From: Chitinimonas koreensis
Lineage (GTDB): Bacteria; Pseudomonadota; Gammaproteobacteria; Burkholderiales; Chitinimonadaceae
Length of the DNA stretch: 64,000 bases
NCBI RefSeq assembly: GCF_014353015.1
Contig: NZ_CP060704.1
Location: forward strand, 1,947,001-2,011,000
Direction of reading: 5' to 3'
Positions within the stretch are counted from its first letter, which is position 1. Each line of letters starts with the position of its first letter. Under the pieces are notes generated by a model, which saw only the letters and a program-made list of their open reading frames with translations, was not told where the DNA came from and searched no databases. Position numbers and translations under genes: made by a program. Shown here piece after piece: positions 1-9,319 of the stretch.

Positions 1-29
1 CCACCGCGACGCGCGGCCTGATCCGCTGA
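1..29 (+). CDS. lpxA: UDP-N-acetylglucosamine acyltransferase LpxA, C-terminal end only
   Basis: Only the last eight codons and the TGA stop (27-29) are in the window. They read TATRGLIR. E. coli LpxA, the first enzyme of lipid A synthesis, also ends in RGLIR. The lpxB start follows 4 bases later and rnhB comes next, which is the classic lpxA-lpxB-rnhB order. The call rests on this short tail plus context. Confidence 0.7.
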
Positions 30-33
30 TCCG

Positions 34-1212
34 ATGGCGGGCATCAGTCTGTTCGACGGCTACAAGGGTCCGCGCATCGCCGTCGTGGCCGGCGAGGCTT
101 CGGGCGATCTGCTCGGCGCCGCGCTGATCGAGGCGGTGCTGCGCCGCGTGCCCGAGGCGCGCTTCGCCGGCATCGCCGGGCCGAAGATGCAGTCGGCCGG
201 CGCCAAGAGCCTGTTCCCGATGGAAAAGCTGGCGGTGCGCGGCTACCTCGAGGTGCTCAAGCACCTGCGCGAACTGCTCGGCATCCGCGCCGAGCTGCGC
301 GATGCCTGCCTGGCCGAGAAGCCCGACCTATTCATCGGCGTCGACGCGCCCGATTTCAACCTGGGCCTCGAACAGAAGCTCAAGGATGCCGGCATCCCGA
401 CGATTCACTACGTCAGTCCGTCGATCTGGGCCTGGCGCGGCGAGCGCGTGCACAAGATCAAGGCCGCCACCGACGAGGTGCTGTGCCTGTTCCCGTTCGA
501 GAAGCCGCTGTACGACGCGGTCGGCGCCAAGGCGACCTATGTCGGCCACCCGCTGGCCGACCAGATGGCGCTGACGGTCGACCGCGCCGCACTGCGCGAG
601 ACGCTGGGCCTGCGCGAGAAGCAGCTGGTGTTCACCCTGCTGCCCGGCAGCCGGGTCAGCGAGATCGAATTCCACGCCGAGCTGTTCATCGAGACTGCGC
701 GGCTGCTGCATGCACGCTACCCCGAGGCGCAGTTCCTGGTACCGCTGGTGACGCGCGAGACGCGCGAGCTGTTCGATAGCGCGCGCTACCGACTCAAGGC
801 GCTCGAGCTGCCGCTGCGGATGATGTTCGGCCATGCCCAGGAAGCGATGCAGGCGGCCGACGCGATCCTGGTCGCCTCTGGCACCGCCACCCTGGAAGCC
901 ATGCTGGCCAAGCGGCCGATGGCGATCACCTATCGGCTGTCCGAGACCACCTACAAGCTGGTGCGCAAGAAGATGCGGCTGCCCTATGTCGGCCTGCCCA
1001 ACGTGCTGGCCGGCCGCTTCGTGGTGCCCGAGCTGCTGCAGGCCGACGCCACGCCGGCCAACCTGGCGCAGGCGCTGGGCAACCTGGTCGACGACCGCCG
1101 GCTCGGCAAGGCGCTGGCTGAGTTCTTCGGCGAGCAGCACCTGGCGCTGCGGCAGGATGCGGCCGAGCGCGCCGCCGACGCGGTGGTGGCCTACCTGGGG
1201 CGCCGGCGGTGA
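34..1212 (+). CDS. lpxB: Lipid-A-disaccharide synthase
   Basis: LpxB is a membrane-associated GT19 glycosyltransferase. It joins UDP-2,3-diacylglucosamine to lipid X to form the lipid A disaccharide. The 392-residue product has the usual family length. It shows the N-terminal signature VVAGEASGDLLG (about residues 17-28), the central SPSIWAWR segment (about 131) and the LLPGSRVSEIE nucleotide-sugar motif (about 205). It lies 4 bases after the lpxA stop and overlaps rnhB by 4 bases (GTGA), so the three are probably cotranscribed. The call is secure. Confidence 0.97.
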   Translation: MAGISLFDGYKGPRIAVVAGEASGDLLGAALIEAVLRRVPEARFAGIAGPKMQSAGAKSLFPMEKLAVRGYLEVLKHLRELLGIRAELRDACLAEKPDLFIGVDAPDFNLGLEQKLKDAGIPTIHYVSPSIWAWRGERVHKIKAATDEVLCLFPFEKPLYDAVGAKATYVGHPLADQMALTVDRAALRETLGLREKQLVFTLLPGSRVSEIEFHAELFIETARLLHARYPEAQFLVPLVTRETRELFDSARYRLKALELPLRMMFGHAQEAMQAADAILVASGTATLEAMLAKRPMAITYRLSETTYKLVRKKMRLPYVGLPNVLAGRFVVPELLQADATPANLAQALGNLVDDRRLGKALAEFFGEQHLALRQDAAERAADAVVAYLGRRR

Positions 1213-1796
1213 GCTGGGTCTGCGGTGTCGACGAAGCCGGCCGCGGGCCGCTGGCCGGCTCGGTGTTCGCCGCCGCGGTGATCCTCGACCCGGCGCGGCC
1301 GATCGCCGGCCTGGCCGACTCCAAGACGCTGACCGCGGCACGGCGCGAAGCGCTGGCGCTGGAGATCCGCGCCCACGCGCTGGCCTGGTCGGTGGCCCGC
1401 GCCAGCGTGGCCGAGATCGACACGCTGAACATCCTCAAGGCCACCATGCTGGCCATGCGCCGCGCGGTCGAAGGCCTGGCGCAGGCGCCGGCCGAGGCGC
1501 TGATCGACGGCAACCGCGTGCCGCCGGGGCTGGCCTGCCGCGCGCGCGCCATTGTCAAGGGCGATGCGCTGGAGCCGGCCATCTCGGCCGCCTCGATCCT
1601 GGCCAAGGTCGGCCGCGACGCCGAACTGGTCGAGCTCGACCTGCTCCATCCGGGCTACGGCTTCGCCGTGCACAAGGGCTACCCCACGCCGGCCCACCTG
1701 GCCGCGCTCGACCGGCTCGGCCCCTGTGCCGAGCACCGCACCAGCTTCGCCCCGGTACGCGAGCGCCTGGCCGCCCGCCAAGCCGCATTCTGGTAG
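1209..1796 (+). CDS. rnhB: Ribonuclease HII
   Basis: RNase HII cleaves the RNA strand of RNA-DNA hybrids and starts removal of single ribonucleotides from DNA. The 195-residue protein opens with GVDEAGRGPLAG, which carries the first two acidic catalytic residues (D8, E9). It continues with LIDGNRVP (third acid) and SAASILAKVGRD (fourth acid). The GTG start sits in the lpxB stop (GTGA overlap), which fixes the start and implies translational coupling. The length is typical of the family. Confidence 0.97.
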   Translation: MSWVCGVDEAGRGPLAGSVFAAAVILDPARPIAGLADSKTLTAARREALALEIRAHALAWSVARASVAEIDTLNILKATMLAMRRAVEGLAQAPAEALIDGNRVPPGLACRARAIVKGDALEPAISAASILAKVGRDAELVELDLLHPGYGFAVHKGYPTPAHLAALDRLGPCAEHRTSFAPVRERLAARQAAFW

Positions 1797-1958
1797 GCTT
1801 CGGCCTGCGCCGGCCAAGCCGCGCCGGTGCTTGCGCAGCGAGCCGTGTTGCTGCCCGCGCCGGCATTTGTCATTCGCGACACGCGCCAACTAATATTCGA
1901 CCGTTGCGTCGCCCTCGGACGCGTCAACCGGCCACAGAGCCGATGGGAGCTTCACTCG

Positions 1959-2813
1959 ATGTTCGTGATCATCGGCTACATCTTCATGTCGGTCTGCATC
2001 TTCGGCGCCTACGCGATGCATGGCGGCCACCTGGGCGTGCTGTGGCAACCGTCTGAGATCGTCATCATCTTCGGCGGCGGCATCGGCGCGATGATCGTGG
2101 CCTACGGCTCCTCGCTCAAGAGCGTGCTCAAGGCCGTGCCGACGGTGTTCAAGGGCAGCGCCTACGGCAAGTCCTTCTACATGGACCTGTTCGCGCTGCT
2201 GTACGAGATCCTCTCCAAGGTGCGCAAGGAAGGCCTGATGTCGATCGAGGGCGACGTCGAGAATCCCGATGCCAGCCCGCTGTTCTCCAAGTACGCCACC
2301 GTCGCGCGCGACCACCACGTGATCGAATTCCTGTGCGACTACCTGCGCCTGATGGTGGGCGGCAACCTGAACGCCTTCGAGATCGAGAACCTGATGGACG
2401 TCGAGATCGAGACCCACCACCACGAGGCCGAGGTGCCGGCGCAGTTCTTCGCCAAGCTCGGCGACGGCCTGCCGGCCTTCGGTATCGTCGCCGCGGTGAT
2501 GGGCGTGGTGCATACCATGGGTTCGCTGCACCTGCCGCCGTCCGAGCTCGGCAAGCTGATCGGCGCGGCGCTGGTCGGTACCTTCATGGGTATCCTGCTG
2601 GCCTACGGCTTCGTCGGCCCGCTGGCCACCATCCTCGAGGGCAAGGCCAACGACAGCACCCGCGTGTTCCAGACCATCAAGGTCACCATCCTCGCCAGCC
2701 TCAACGGCTATGCGCCGCAGGTGGCGGTCGAGTTCGGCCGCAAGGCGATGGAAGGCGCGCTCCGGCCGAGCTTCCTCGAGCTCGAGGAATACGTGAAGAA
2801 CAAGAAGGGCTAG
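1959..2813 (+). CDS. motA: Flagellar motor stator protein MotA
   Basis: MotA forms the proton-conducting stator ring with MotB and presses on FliG through its cytoplasmic loop. The ATG at 1959 (GGGAG 11 bases upstream) gives 284 residues, the family length. An in-frame start at 1827 would add an unconserved tail. The protein has two N-terminal membrane spans, a long charged cytoplasmic loop, then two more spans carrying GLPAFGIVAAVMG and GFVGPLATILEG. Their prolines match the two conserved channel prolines of E. coli MotA. motB follows 26 bases later. Confidence 0.97.
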   Translation: MFVIIGYIFMSVCIFGAYAMHGGHLGVLWQPSEIVIIFGGGIGAMIVAYGSSLKSVLKAVPTVFKGSAYGKSFYMDLFALLYEILSKVRKEGLMSIEGDVENPDASPLFSKYATVARDHHVIEFLCDYLRLMVGGNLNAFEIENLMDVEIETHHHEAEVPAQFFAKLGDGLPAFGIVAAVMGVVHTMGSLHLPPSELGKLIGAALVGTFMGILLAYGFVGPLATILEGKANDSTRVFQTIKVTILASLNGYAPQVAVEFGRKAMEGALRPSFLELEEYVKNKKG

Positions 2814-2839
2814 TCGTCTAGCGTCATGGAGCGAGCACA

Positions 2840-3766
2840 GTGAGCGACGATTCCCAACGGCCCATAGTCGTCAAGAAGATCAAGAAGGGCGGCCATGGCC
2901 ATCATGGCGGCGCCTGGAAGATCGCCTACGCCGACTTCGTCACGGCCATGATGGCCTTCTTCCTGCTGATGTGGCTGCTCGGCTCGTCGACCAAGGGCGA
3001 TCTGCGCGGCATCGCCGACTATTTCCAGAACCCGTTCAAGGTCGCCCTCAACGGCGGCTCGGGCGCCGGCGACTCGACCAGCGTGCTGCAGGGCGGCGGG
3101 CTCGACATCTCGAAGAAGGCCGGCGAATTCCGCCGCACCAACGATCCGGGCGACAAGCGCATCCTGGGCGACCTGAAGAAGAAGCTCGAGGACGCGCTCA
3201 AGAACGCCGCCGGCAAGCTCGGCCAGTACAAGGACCAGATCCTGCTCGACATCACGCCCGAGGGCTTGCGGGTGCAAATCGTCGACCAGCAGAACCGGCC
3301 GATGTTCAAGAGCGGCAGCGCGCAGATGGAGGGCTACGCGGCCGACATCCTCAAGGAGATCGCCGCCATCCTCAACGAGGTGCCGAACCGCCTGTCGCTG
3401 TCGGGCCATACCGATTCGGCCGGCTTCTCGACCGGCGACAAGAGCTACAGCAACTGGGAGCTGTCGGCCGACCGCGCCAACGCCTCGCGCCGGCAACTGA
3501 TCACCGGCGGCCTGGCCAGCGAGAAGATGCTGCGCGTGGTGGGCCTGGCCGACTCGGTGCCGTTCGACAAGGACAACCCGGCCAACCCGGTCAACCGCCG
3601 CATCAGCATCATCGTGCTGAACAAGGAAGCCGAGGAGAACATCATGAAGCTCGCCGGCAAGCAGGCCGGCGACGCCGCCGAGGTGACCGATCCGGCAGCG
3701 GCGATCGCGGCGGGTGCGGCGCCGGCCGCTGCCGCTGGAACGCCGGCGGCAGACGCGAAACCGTGA
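2840..3766 (+). CDS. motB: Flagellar motor stator protein MotB
   Basis: MotB carries the ion-binding aspartate of the stator and anchors it to peptidoglycan. The GTG start at 2840 has GGAG nearby. The protein is 308 residues long. A basic N-terminus (VKKIKKGGHGHHGG) precedes one membrane span with YADFVTAMMAF. Asp32 matches the essential D32 of E. coli MotB, so a proton motor is likely. An OmpA-like domain follows with LSLSGHTDSAGF at about 190. The C-terminus is an Ala/Pro-rich tail. It overlaps the next gene by 4 bases. Confidence 0.96.
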   Translation: MSDDSQRPIVVKKIKKGGHGHHGGAWKIAYADFVTAMMAFFLLMWLLGSSTKGDLRGIADYFQNPFKVALNGGSGAGDSTSVLQGGGLDISKKAGEFRRTNDPGDKRILGDLKKKLEDALKNAAGKLGQYKDQILLDITPEGLRVQIVDQQNRPMFKSGSAQMEGYAADILKEIAAILNEVPNRLSLSGHTDSAGFSTGDKSYSNWELSADRANASRRQLITGGLASEKMLRVVGLADSVPFDKDNPANPVNRRISIIVLNKEAEENIMKLAGKQAGDAAEVTDPAAAIAAGAAPAAAAGTPAADAKP

Positions 3767-4482
3767 GACCGGCGCTGGCGGCCCTGCTGATCCAGTGCGG
3801 CGCCGCCGCGGCAGCCTTCGCGCTGGTCCGCGCCGCGGCCTTCCCTCCGGCGCTGTGGTGGCCGCTGCAGGCCGGCCTCGCCGCCGCCGCCAGCGTCGCC
3901 ACCGGGCAGCCGCGCTGGTGGTGGCTGATCCATCTCGCCTTCATGCCGGCCGCCGCGCTGGCGCTGCGGCTCGGCTGGCCGCCTTGGCTCTACCTGTGCG
4001 CCTTCGCGCTGGCCTGGCTGCTGTTCGGCCGCATCGACCGCTCGCGCGTCCCGCTCTACCTCAGCAACCGGCTGGCGCTCGACGCGCTGCTGCAGCGCGT
4101 GCCGCCCGGCGGCCGGGTGCTCGATCTCGGCGCCGGCACCGGCACCGTGCTTGCCTACCTGGCACGCCGGCCCGGCATCGTGGTCGAAGGCGTTGAGCAT
4201 GCCTGGCTGCCGTGGCTGCTGGCGCGCCTGCGGCTGCTGCGACGCGATGCCCGGGTCTGGCGCGGCGACCTGATGCGCTGGCCGCTGGCCGGCTACGATG
4301 TGGTGTATGCCTTCCTGTCGCCGGCGGCGATGCCGTCGCTGTGGCGGAAGGCGAGGGCGGAGATGCGTCCCGGCAGCCTGTTCGTCAGCAACAGCTTCCC
4401 GGTGCCGGACGTGGACGCCGACGAGATCATCGAACTCGACGACTGGAAGGGCGCGAGGCTCTATCTATGGCGGATGCGCTGA
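3763..4482 (+). CDS. Membrane-anchored class I SAM-dependent methyltransferase
   Basis: I read the start as the GTG at 3763, overlapping the motB stop (GTGA), which gives 239 residues. The first 90 or so residues contain three to four hydrophobic segments rich in Ala, Trp and Leu and probably sit in the membrane. The rest is a Rossmann methyltransferase with SAM motif I VLDLGAGTGTVLAYL (about residue 122), then GVEHAW and DVVYAFLSP. The substrate is unknown. It overlaps the downstream HDOD gene by 16 bases, so motAB and both downstream genes may form one operon. It is not a known flagellar gene. Confidence 0.8.
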   Translation: MRPALAALLIQCGAAAAAFALVRAAAFPPALWWPLQAGLAAAASVATGQPRWWWLIHLAFMPAAALALRLGWPPWLYLCAFALAWLLFGRIDRSRVPLYLSNRLALDALLQRVPPGGRVLDLGAGTGTVLAYLARRPGIVVEGVEHAWLPWLLARLRLLRRDARVWRGDLMRWPLAGYDVVYAFLSPAAMPSLWRKARAEMRPGSLFVSNSFPVPDVDADEIIELDDWKGARLYLWRMR

Positions 4483-5882
4483 AACCGAAGCCGAAACCGG
4501 CCGCCGACACGCCGGAAACCCGTGCCTGGCTCGACTACTGGGCCCGCCGGCCGCTGCCCGTCCTGCAGTCGACCAAGGCCGGCCTGGCGGGCTTCGCCGG
4601 CAAGGGCGAATCGGCCCGGATCGGCGACATCGCCGACCTGGTGCTGCGCGATCCGCTGCTGACCGCGCACGCGCTGCGCCAGATCAACGGCCGCGAGCGC
4701 AGCAGCCTGGCCGCCGACGTGGTGTCGATCGAGAGCATCGTGATGCTGATGGGCGTCGATGCCTTCATCGGCCAGTTCTCCCGCCTGCCGGCGGTCGAAT
4801 CGCTGCTGCTGCCCAAGCACGCGGCGCAGTACCACGCGCTGCTGCAGGAGGTGGCGACCGCGCGGCTGGCCGCCCGGCTGGCGCGCGACCTCGGTTTCCA
4901 GCGCTACGACGCCCACCTCGACGAAGTCTTCGCCACCGCCTTGCTGGCCCGCATCCCGCGCATGCTGCAGCACCTCGCGCCCGGCATGCCGACGCCGCCG
5001 GCCGATGCCGCGGTGCCGATGACGGCGTTGGCACGGCACTGGAAGCTGCCGGAGGTGTGCTCGAACCTGCTCGACCCGGAACACGGCGTCGAAGTGCAGC
5101 GCGGCGAGATCCAGCGAGCCGCGATCCGGCTGGCCGAGCATCTGCAGCTCGGCTGGTGGCAGGCGCCGATCGGCGCCGACCTGCAGCTCGCCGGCGAGGT
5201 GCTGGGCATCACCACGGCCGAGGTGTGGGCACTGGTGCGGCGGGCGCTGCTCGATTTCGCCCACCGCGACTGGCCCTATGCGCAGATCTTCCCGCCGGCG
5301 CGCTGGCTGGCGATGCTGCCGGGCGAGTGGCCCAAACCGCAGCCCAAGGCCGCCGCGGCGCCGGCCAAGGCCGGCTTCAACGAGTTGTTGCGCGGCCTGC
5401 AGGCGGCCGGCGACAGCGGCGCCTCGTTCAACCAGATCATGACCCACGCGATCCGTGCGCTGGCCGAGGGCGCCGGCTTCAAGCGCATCCTGTTCGGCCT
5501 GATGGTGGCCGGCCAGCGTTCGCTGAAGACGCGCTACGTGTTCGGCGCGCCGGCCGACGATCCGCTGCGCGCCTTCGAGATCGAGCTCGGCACGCCGCAC
5601 CTGTTCAGCAAGCTCCTGCTCAAGCCGCAGTCGGTCTGGCTCAACGTCGGCAACCGGCCGCAGTTCGAGGCGCTGCTGCCGCGCGGCCTGCGCCAGGCGG
5701 CCGGCGAGGGCGATTTCATGGCGATGTCGCTGTTCGTCAACGACAAGCCGGTCGGGCTGTTCTTCGCCGACAGCCAGGGCGGCGCGCTCAGCGATGCGCA
5801 GTACGCCGGCTTCAAGCAGGTCTGCCTGCTCACCGGCCAATGCCTGACCCGCCAGGCGCGCAGGCTCGACCTGGGCGGCTGA
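4467..5882 (+). CDS. HDOD domain protein with C-terminal GAF-like domain
   Basis: The product is 471 residues from the ATG at 4467. An in-frame upstream extension lies inside the methyltransferase gene and is rejected. Residues about 25-230 form an HDOD domain (ADLVLRDPLLTAHALRQIN, then VVSIESIVMLMGVDAF), an HD-like fold without the metal site that is often found in signalling proteins. After a Pro/Ala linker (KPQPKAAAAPAKA), the last 190 residues look GAF-like (FNQIMTHAIRALAEGAGFKRILFGL). It probably works as a cytoplasmic signalling scaffold. The ligand and partner are unknown. Confidence 0.75.
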   Translation: MADALKPKPKPAADTPETRAWLDYWARRPLPVLQSTKAGLAGFAGKGESARIGDIADLVLRDPLLTAHALRQINGRERSSLAADVVSIESIVMLMGVDAFIGQFSRLPAVESLLLPKHAAQYHALLQEVATARLAARLARDLGFQRYDAHLDEVFATALLARIPRMLQHLAPGMPTPPADAAVPMTALARHWKLPEVCSNLLDPEHGVEVQRGEIQRAAIRLAEHLQLGWWQAPIGADLQLAGEVLGITTAEVWALVRRALLDFAHRDWPYAQIFPPARWLAMLPGEWPKPQPKAAAAPAKAGFNELLRGLQAAGDSGASFNQIMTHAIRALAEGAGFKRILFGLMVAGQRSLKTRYVFGAPADDPLRAFEIELGTPHLFSKLLLKPQSVWLNVGNRPQFEALLPRGLRQAAGEGDFMAMSLFVNDKPVGLFFADSQGGALSDAQYAGFKQVCLLTGQCLTRQARRLDLGG

Positions 5883-5941
5883 TTCCGATCCATTCTCCGT
5901 TTCAACCGTCCGGCGCAGCGCCGGCCCATCATATCGTTTCC

Positions 5942-6739
5942 ATGGAAATCATCCAGTCCCGCCAGAACGCGCTGGTCAAGACCTGCGTCAAGCTGGCCAG
6001 CCACCGCCGCGAACGGCTCAAGAGCGGCGTGACCCTGCTCGACGGCCCGCACCTGATCCGCGCCGCGCTCGACGCCGGCCTGCCGCCGCAGCGCCTGCTG
6101 GTCGCCGCCGGCGCCGTCGACAAGCCCGAGATCGTCGACCTGCTCGGCCGTTTCGACGGCGTGCCGGCGGTGCTGGCCGACACGTTGTTCGGCGAATTGA
6201 CCGAGTTGGAGTCGAGCAGCGGCATCCTGGCCGTCTGGCCGGTGCCGGCAGCGCCCGCGCCGCGCCGCGACGGCCTGGTACTGGCGCTCGACGGGGTGCA
6301 GGACCCGGGCAACGTCGGCGCGATGCTGCGCACCGCCGCGGCGGCTGGCGTGGCGCAGGCCTGGCTCAGCCCGGCCTGCGCCGACGCCTGGTCGCCCAAG
6401 GTGCTGCGCGCCGGCATGGGCGCGCATTTCCTGCTGCCGCTGGTGGAAAGGGCCGATCTGCCGGCGCTGCTGGCCGATTTCGGCGGCCGCCGCGCCGCCA
6501 CCCTGCTGCAGGGCAGCGTGCCGCTCTACGCGGCCGACCTGCGCGGCGATCTGGCCTTGGTGATGGGCAGCGAGGGCGGCGGTGTCAGCGAGGAGGTGGC
6601 GGCGCTGACCGAGCTGCGGCTGCGCATCCCGATGCGGGCCGGGCTCGAGTCGCTCAACGTCGGCGCGGCCGCCGCGATCTGCCTGTACGAGCGGCTACGC
6701 CAGGCGGGCGGCGAGGCGGTCCAGGCCGACCCGGCGTAG
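5942..6739 (+). CDS. TrmH/SpoU-family RNA 2'-O-methyltransferase (RlmB-like)
   Basis: This is a SPOUT-class enzyme that methylates ribose 2'-OH in rRNA or tRNA using SAM bound in a trefoil knot. The protein is 265 residues, with an N-terminal substrate-binding domain (MEIIQSRQNALVKTCVKLAS). The three SpoU motifs are present: GNVGAMLRTAAAAG (about 125), LALVMGSEGGGVS (about 205) and RIPMRAGLESLNVGAAAAI (about 228). The exact target cannot be told from sequence. Its 3' end overlaps the convergent exporter gene by 45 bases. Confidence 0.9.
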   Translation: MEIIQSRQNALVKTCVKLASHRRERLKSGVTLLDGPHLIRAALDAGLPPQRLLVAAGAVDKPEIVDLLGRFDGVPAVLADTLFGELTELESSSGILAVWPVPAAPAPRRDGLVLALDGVQDPGNVGAMLRTAAAAGVAQAWLSPACADAWSPKVLRAGMGAHFLLPLVERADLPALLADFGGRRAATLLQGSVPLYAADLRGDLALVMGSEGGGVSEEVAALTELRLRIPMRAGLESLNVGAAAAICLYERLRQAGGEAVQADPA

Positions 6740-7612
6740 CCAGCCGCTGACGTCGGCCAGCATGATCAGGTTGCCGACCACCGCGCAGGCGATGCCGGCC
6801 ACCGTGTACAGCTGCCATTGGAAGCCCTCGAACCAGGCCGACAGCAGCAGCGCGGCGATCGGCACCGCCACCGCGATATAGCCCGAGCGCGCGGCGCCGA
6901 TGCGGCCCAGCAGGGTCAGGTAGGCGGCGAAGGCCAGCACCGAACCGAACACCGCGAGGTAGAACAGCGAGCCGAGATAGCTCGGCCGGGTGTCGAACAC
7001 CAGCGGCTGGCCGCTGAGCAGGGTGAACAGCAGCGCGGTGCCGCCGCCGACCAGCATGCCGTAGCCGATGCCGGGCAATAGCGGCAGCGCGGCATCGCGG
7101 TTGCGCTGCGCCACCAGGTTGCCGAGCGAGGCCAGCAGGGCGGCGCCGAGGCCGAAACCGACCCCGATCCAGCCCGACGCGTCGTTGACGCCGCGCAGTT
7201 CGGGCCAGAACACCAGCGCGATGCCGGCGATGCCGAGGCCGGCGCCGAGCGCCGACTTGGCGTCGATGCGGCGGCCGAAGGCGAAGCGGGCGCCGACCAG
7301 GTTGATCACCACCATGCTCGAGTTGAGCACCGCCATCAGGCCGGACGCGATATGGCGTTCGGCCTCGTAGACCATCATGTAGCTCACGCCGAACATCAGT
7401 ACCCCCTGCAGCGCGGCCCAGCGCAACTCGGCGCCCGAGAGGCGCAGCCGCTCGCGCCGCCAGGCGCACCACGCCAGCATCAGGATGCCGGCCAGCAGGA
7501 AACGGTAGGCGACCGAAGCGCTGGCCGGTACCACGCCGTACTGCAGCGTGATGGCCAGCCAGGTCGAGCCCCAGATCAGCGTGGCGACGGCGTAGAGAAG
7601 GGCGTTGGGCAT
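6695..7612 (-). CDS. EamA/DMT-family transporter
   Basis: The 305-residue product has about ten hydrophobic segments in two EamA halves, with the typical opening LLYAVATLIWGSTWLAI and the second-half motif GYIAVAVPIAALLLSAWFEG. The family exports or exchanges small metabolites such as amino acids and nucleotide sugars across the inner membrane. The substrate cannot be predicted. The gene converges on the RNA methyltransferase gene, with overlapping 3' ends. The 177 bases between it and the PhyH gene hold nothing I recognise. Confidence 0.88.
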   Translation of the reverse strand: MPNALLYAVATLIWGSTWLAITLQYGVVPASASVAYRFLLAGILMLAWCAWRRERLRLSGAELRWAALQGVLMFGVSYMMVYEAERHIASGLMAVLNSSMVVINLVGARFAFGRRIDAKSALGAGLGIAGIALVFWPELRGVNDASGWIGVGFGLGAALLASLGNLVAQRNRDAALPLLPGIGYGMLVGGGTALLFTLLSGQPLVFDTRPSYLGSLFYLAVFGSVLAFAAYLTLLGRIGAARSGYIAVAVPIAALLLSAWFEGFQWQLYTVAGIACAVVGNLIMLADVSGWLRRVGLDRLAARLA

Positions 7613-7789
7613 GGCGGCGGCCGGGAAGGGGAGCGGAAGGCCAGACTACGCGCCGGCATCGGCCGGCGGCAGGCACGGCTGGCGGACACGCTGGCCGACT
7701 GTGATGGTCGCCGTGGCGTGACAGTCGCGCCAGGCCGTGCTGCCCGATGCAGGTCGTGCGTATCGGTCCGGCTAGCGGCCGGCGCCGGT

Positions 7790-8560
7790 CTAGTCGATGG
7801 TCACCGTCGGCAGACTGGCGCTGCGCGAACCGGCCAGCGGCAGATTGTCCTGGCGGTGGTAGCCGTAGACCAGCGAGTACTTGGTCGCCTCGGTCCGGTT
7901 CCAGCCGGCGGCGTGGAAGGTCATCGCGTGGAAGAACACCACGTCGCCCGGCTCGAGCGAAGGGAATACCGCGCGTTCGATCAGCGCCGCGTTCTCCGGC
8001 AGGTCGGCCCGCAGGAAGGCGCGGTTCTCGAAGCGTTCGGCATCCAGTTCGAGCCGGTGCGAACCGGGCAGGAAGCCGAGGCTGCCGTTCTCCGGATATT
8101 CGCGGCCCAGCGCCAGCCAGACCGACACCAGGTTGTTGTCCTCGAAACTCCAGTAGCGGATGTCGCGATGCCAGTGGGTGACGCTCGAATAGGCCGGCTG
8201 CTTGGTCATCAGGCTGTTGTGATGGGCCTGGGTGAGCGCGATGCGCGGTGAGCCGAGCAGCTGCTTGACGCGATCGGTCATGCGCGGATCCTGCGCCCAG
8301 CGGCGGAACGCTTCGTCGCGCTGGTAGACCTGGCGCAGTCGCCGCGCGGTGCGGCCGCCGACCGCGTCGAGCGAGGCCGGGGCGCCCGGGTAGTTCGTCT
8401 CGGCCTCGTATTCGATCGGCTCGACGGCGCGGGCGAGGTGGTCGTTGGCCACCGCGAGGATGGCCTCGCGCGTGGCGGCGTCGGCCAGGCCGCGGACCAC
8501 GACGAAGCCGTGTTCATGGAAATCGTTCAGCTCGGCGGGAGAGAGGAGGGTGGCAGGCAT
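7790..8560 (-). CDS. Phytanoyl-CoA dioxygenase (PhyH) family protein
   Basis: This is an Fe(II)/2-oxoglutarate-dependent oxygenase of 256 residues. The fold signature is visible: the iron ligands HxD in THWHRDIRYW (about residue 150), a distal histidine in VFFHAMTFHAAG and an arginine near the end for 2-oxoglutarate. The start at 8560 gives MPATLLSPAELNDFHEHGFV, the usual PhyH opening. A longer in-frame reading upstream is not conserved-looking. The substrate is unknown. Members hydroxylate lipids, ectoine or secondary metabolites. On the minus strand a TAGAAT box (plus coordinates 8614-8619) could be its -10. Confidence 0.85.
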   Translation of the reverse strand: MPATLLSPAELNDFHEHGFVVVRGLADAATREAILAVANDHLARAVEPIEYEAETNYPGAPASLDAVGGRTARRLRQVYQRDEAFRRWAQDPRMTDRVKQLLGSPRIALTQAHHNSLMTKQPAYSSVTHWHRDIRYWSFEDNNLVSVWLALGREYPENGSLGFLPGSHRLELDAERFENRAFLRADLPENAALIERAVFPSLEPGDVVFFHAMTFHAAGWNRTEATKYSLVYGYHRQDNLPLAGSRSASLPTVTID

Positions 8561-8767
8561 GGCGTGGGCGGCGGAATCGCAGGAAAGCGCGGCGCAGGGA
8601 ATCGGAGAGGCGCATTCTAACGCCGGCCCATGCCGGCAGGAATTGTGCTTGCTCAAATGCGTGCCGCGGCAAACGTGCGCGCGCCGGCCCGGTCGAAACG
8701 GAAGGCGCGGCACGCAAGCGCCGGGCCACGCGCCGCGACGGCCGCCGGGCCCGGTGGGCGGCCGCGC

Positions 8768-8773
8768 TATAAT
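8768..8773 (+). promoter_or_regulatory. Candidate -10 box (TATAAT) for the PilZ-like gene and ung
   Basis: A perfect TATAAT lies 22 bases before the ATG at 8795 in an otherwise very GC-rich stretch. No good TTGACA -35 is seen 17 bases upstream, so the site rests on the -10 alone. Confidence 0.45.
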
Positions 8774-8794
8774 CGCCGGGACTGGAGCCCTGCC

Positions 8795-9319
8795 ATGCCG
8801 ACTGCCATTGCCATTCATGCCGATCTGCCGCTCGCCTGGCACCCCGACCAGGCGCCGGCGACGGGCGACGGCGTCCTGCTGCTGCGGGTGCTGTCGCTGC
8901 TCGAAGCCTCGCCGCCGCACCTGGACGACGAGGACGGCCCCGATAGCCTGCGCTGGCAGGCGCTCGAGGCCCGCATCGACCTCTGCCTGCAACTGATCGG
9001 CCAATTGCTGGCCCGCGGCGCGCCGCTGCCGCCGGTCGCCAGCGTGGCGCTGAACGGCGAGTCGGCGCGCTGGCGGGCGGCCGCGCCGATCGCGCCCGGC
9101 GAGCGCGGTGCGCTGGGGCTCTACCTCAGCCCGCGCATCCCGCAGGCGCTGCTGCTGCCGGCCGTCATCACCGGCTGCAGCCCCGACGGCGACCGTTGGC
9201 TGGTCGACGCGCATTTCGAGCTGCACGACGACGAGCTGCAGGACTGGCTCGACAAGACCATTTTCCGCCGCCACCGGCGCGAGATCTTCGACCGCAAACA
9301 TCCCTCGCATGACGACTGA
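8795..9319 (+). CDS. PilZ-like domain protein (tentative)
   Basis: The product is 174 residues from the ATG at 8795, shortly after a TATAAT box. An in-frame start at 8630 would run through the promoter region. The N-terminal half is helical and acidic (LEASPPHLDDEDGPDSLRW). The C-terminal half has a beta-barrel-like run (GALGLYLSPRIPQALLLPAV) followed by a long helix ending FRRHRREIFDRKH, as in divergent PilZ proteins. The c-di-GMP motifs RxxxR and D/NxSxxG are not evident, so ligand binding is doubtful. It overlaps ung by 11 bases. Confidence 0.5.
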   Translation: MPTAIAIHADLPLAWHPDQAPATGDGVLLLRVLSLLEASPPHLDDEDGPDSLRWQALEARIDLCLQLIGQLLARGAPLPPVASVALNGESARWRAAAPIAPGERGALGLYLSPRIPQALLLPAVITGCSPDGDRWLVDAHFELHDDELQDWLDKTIFRRHRREIFDRKHPSHDD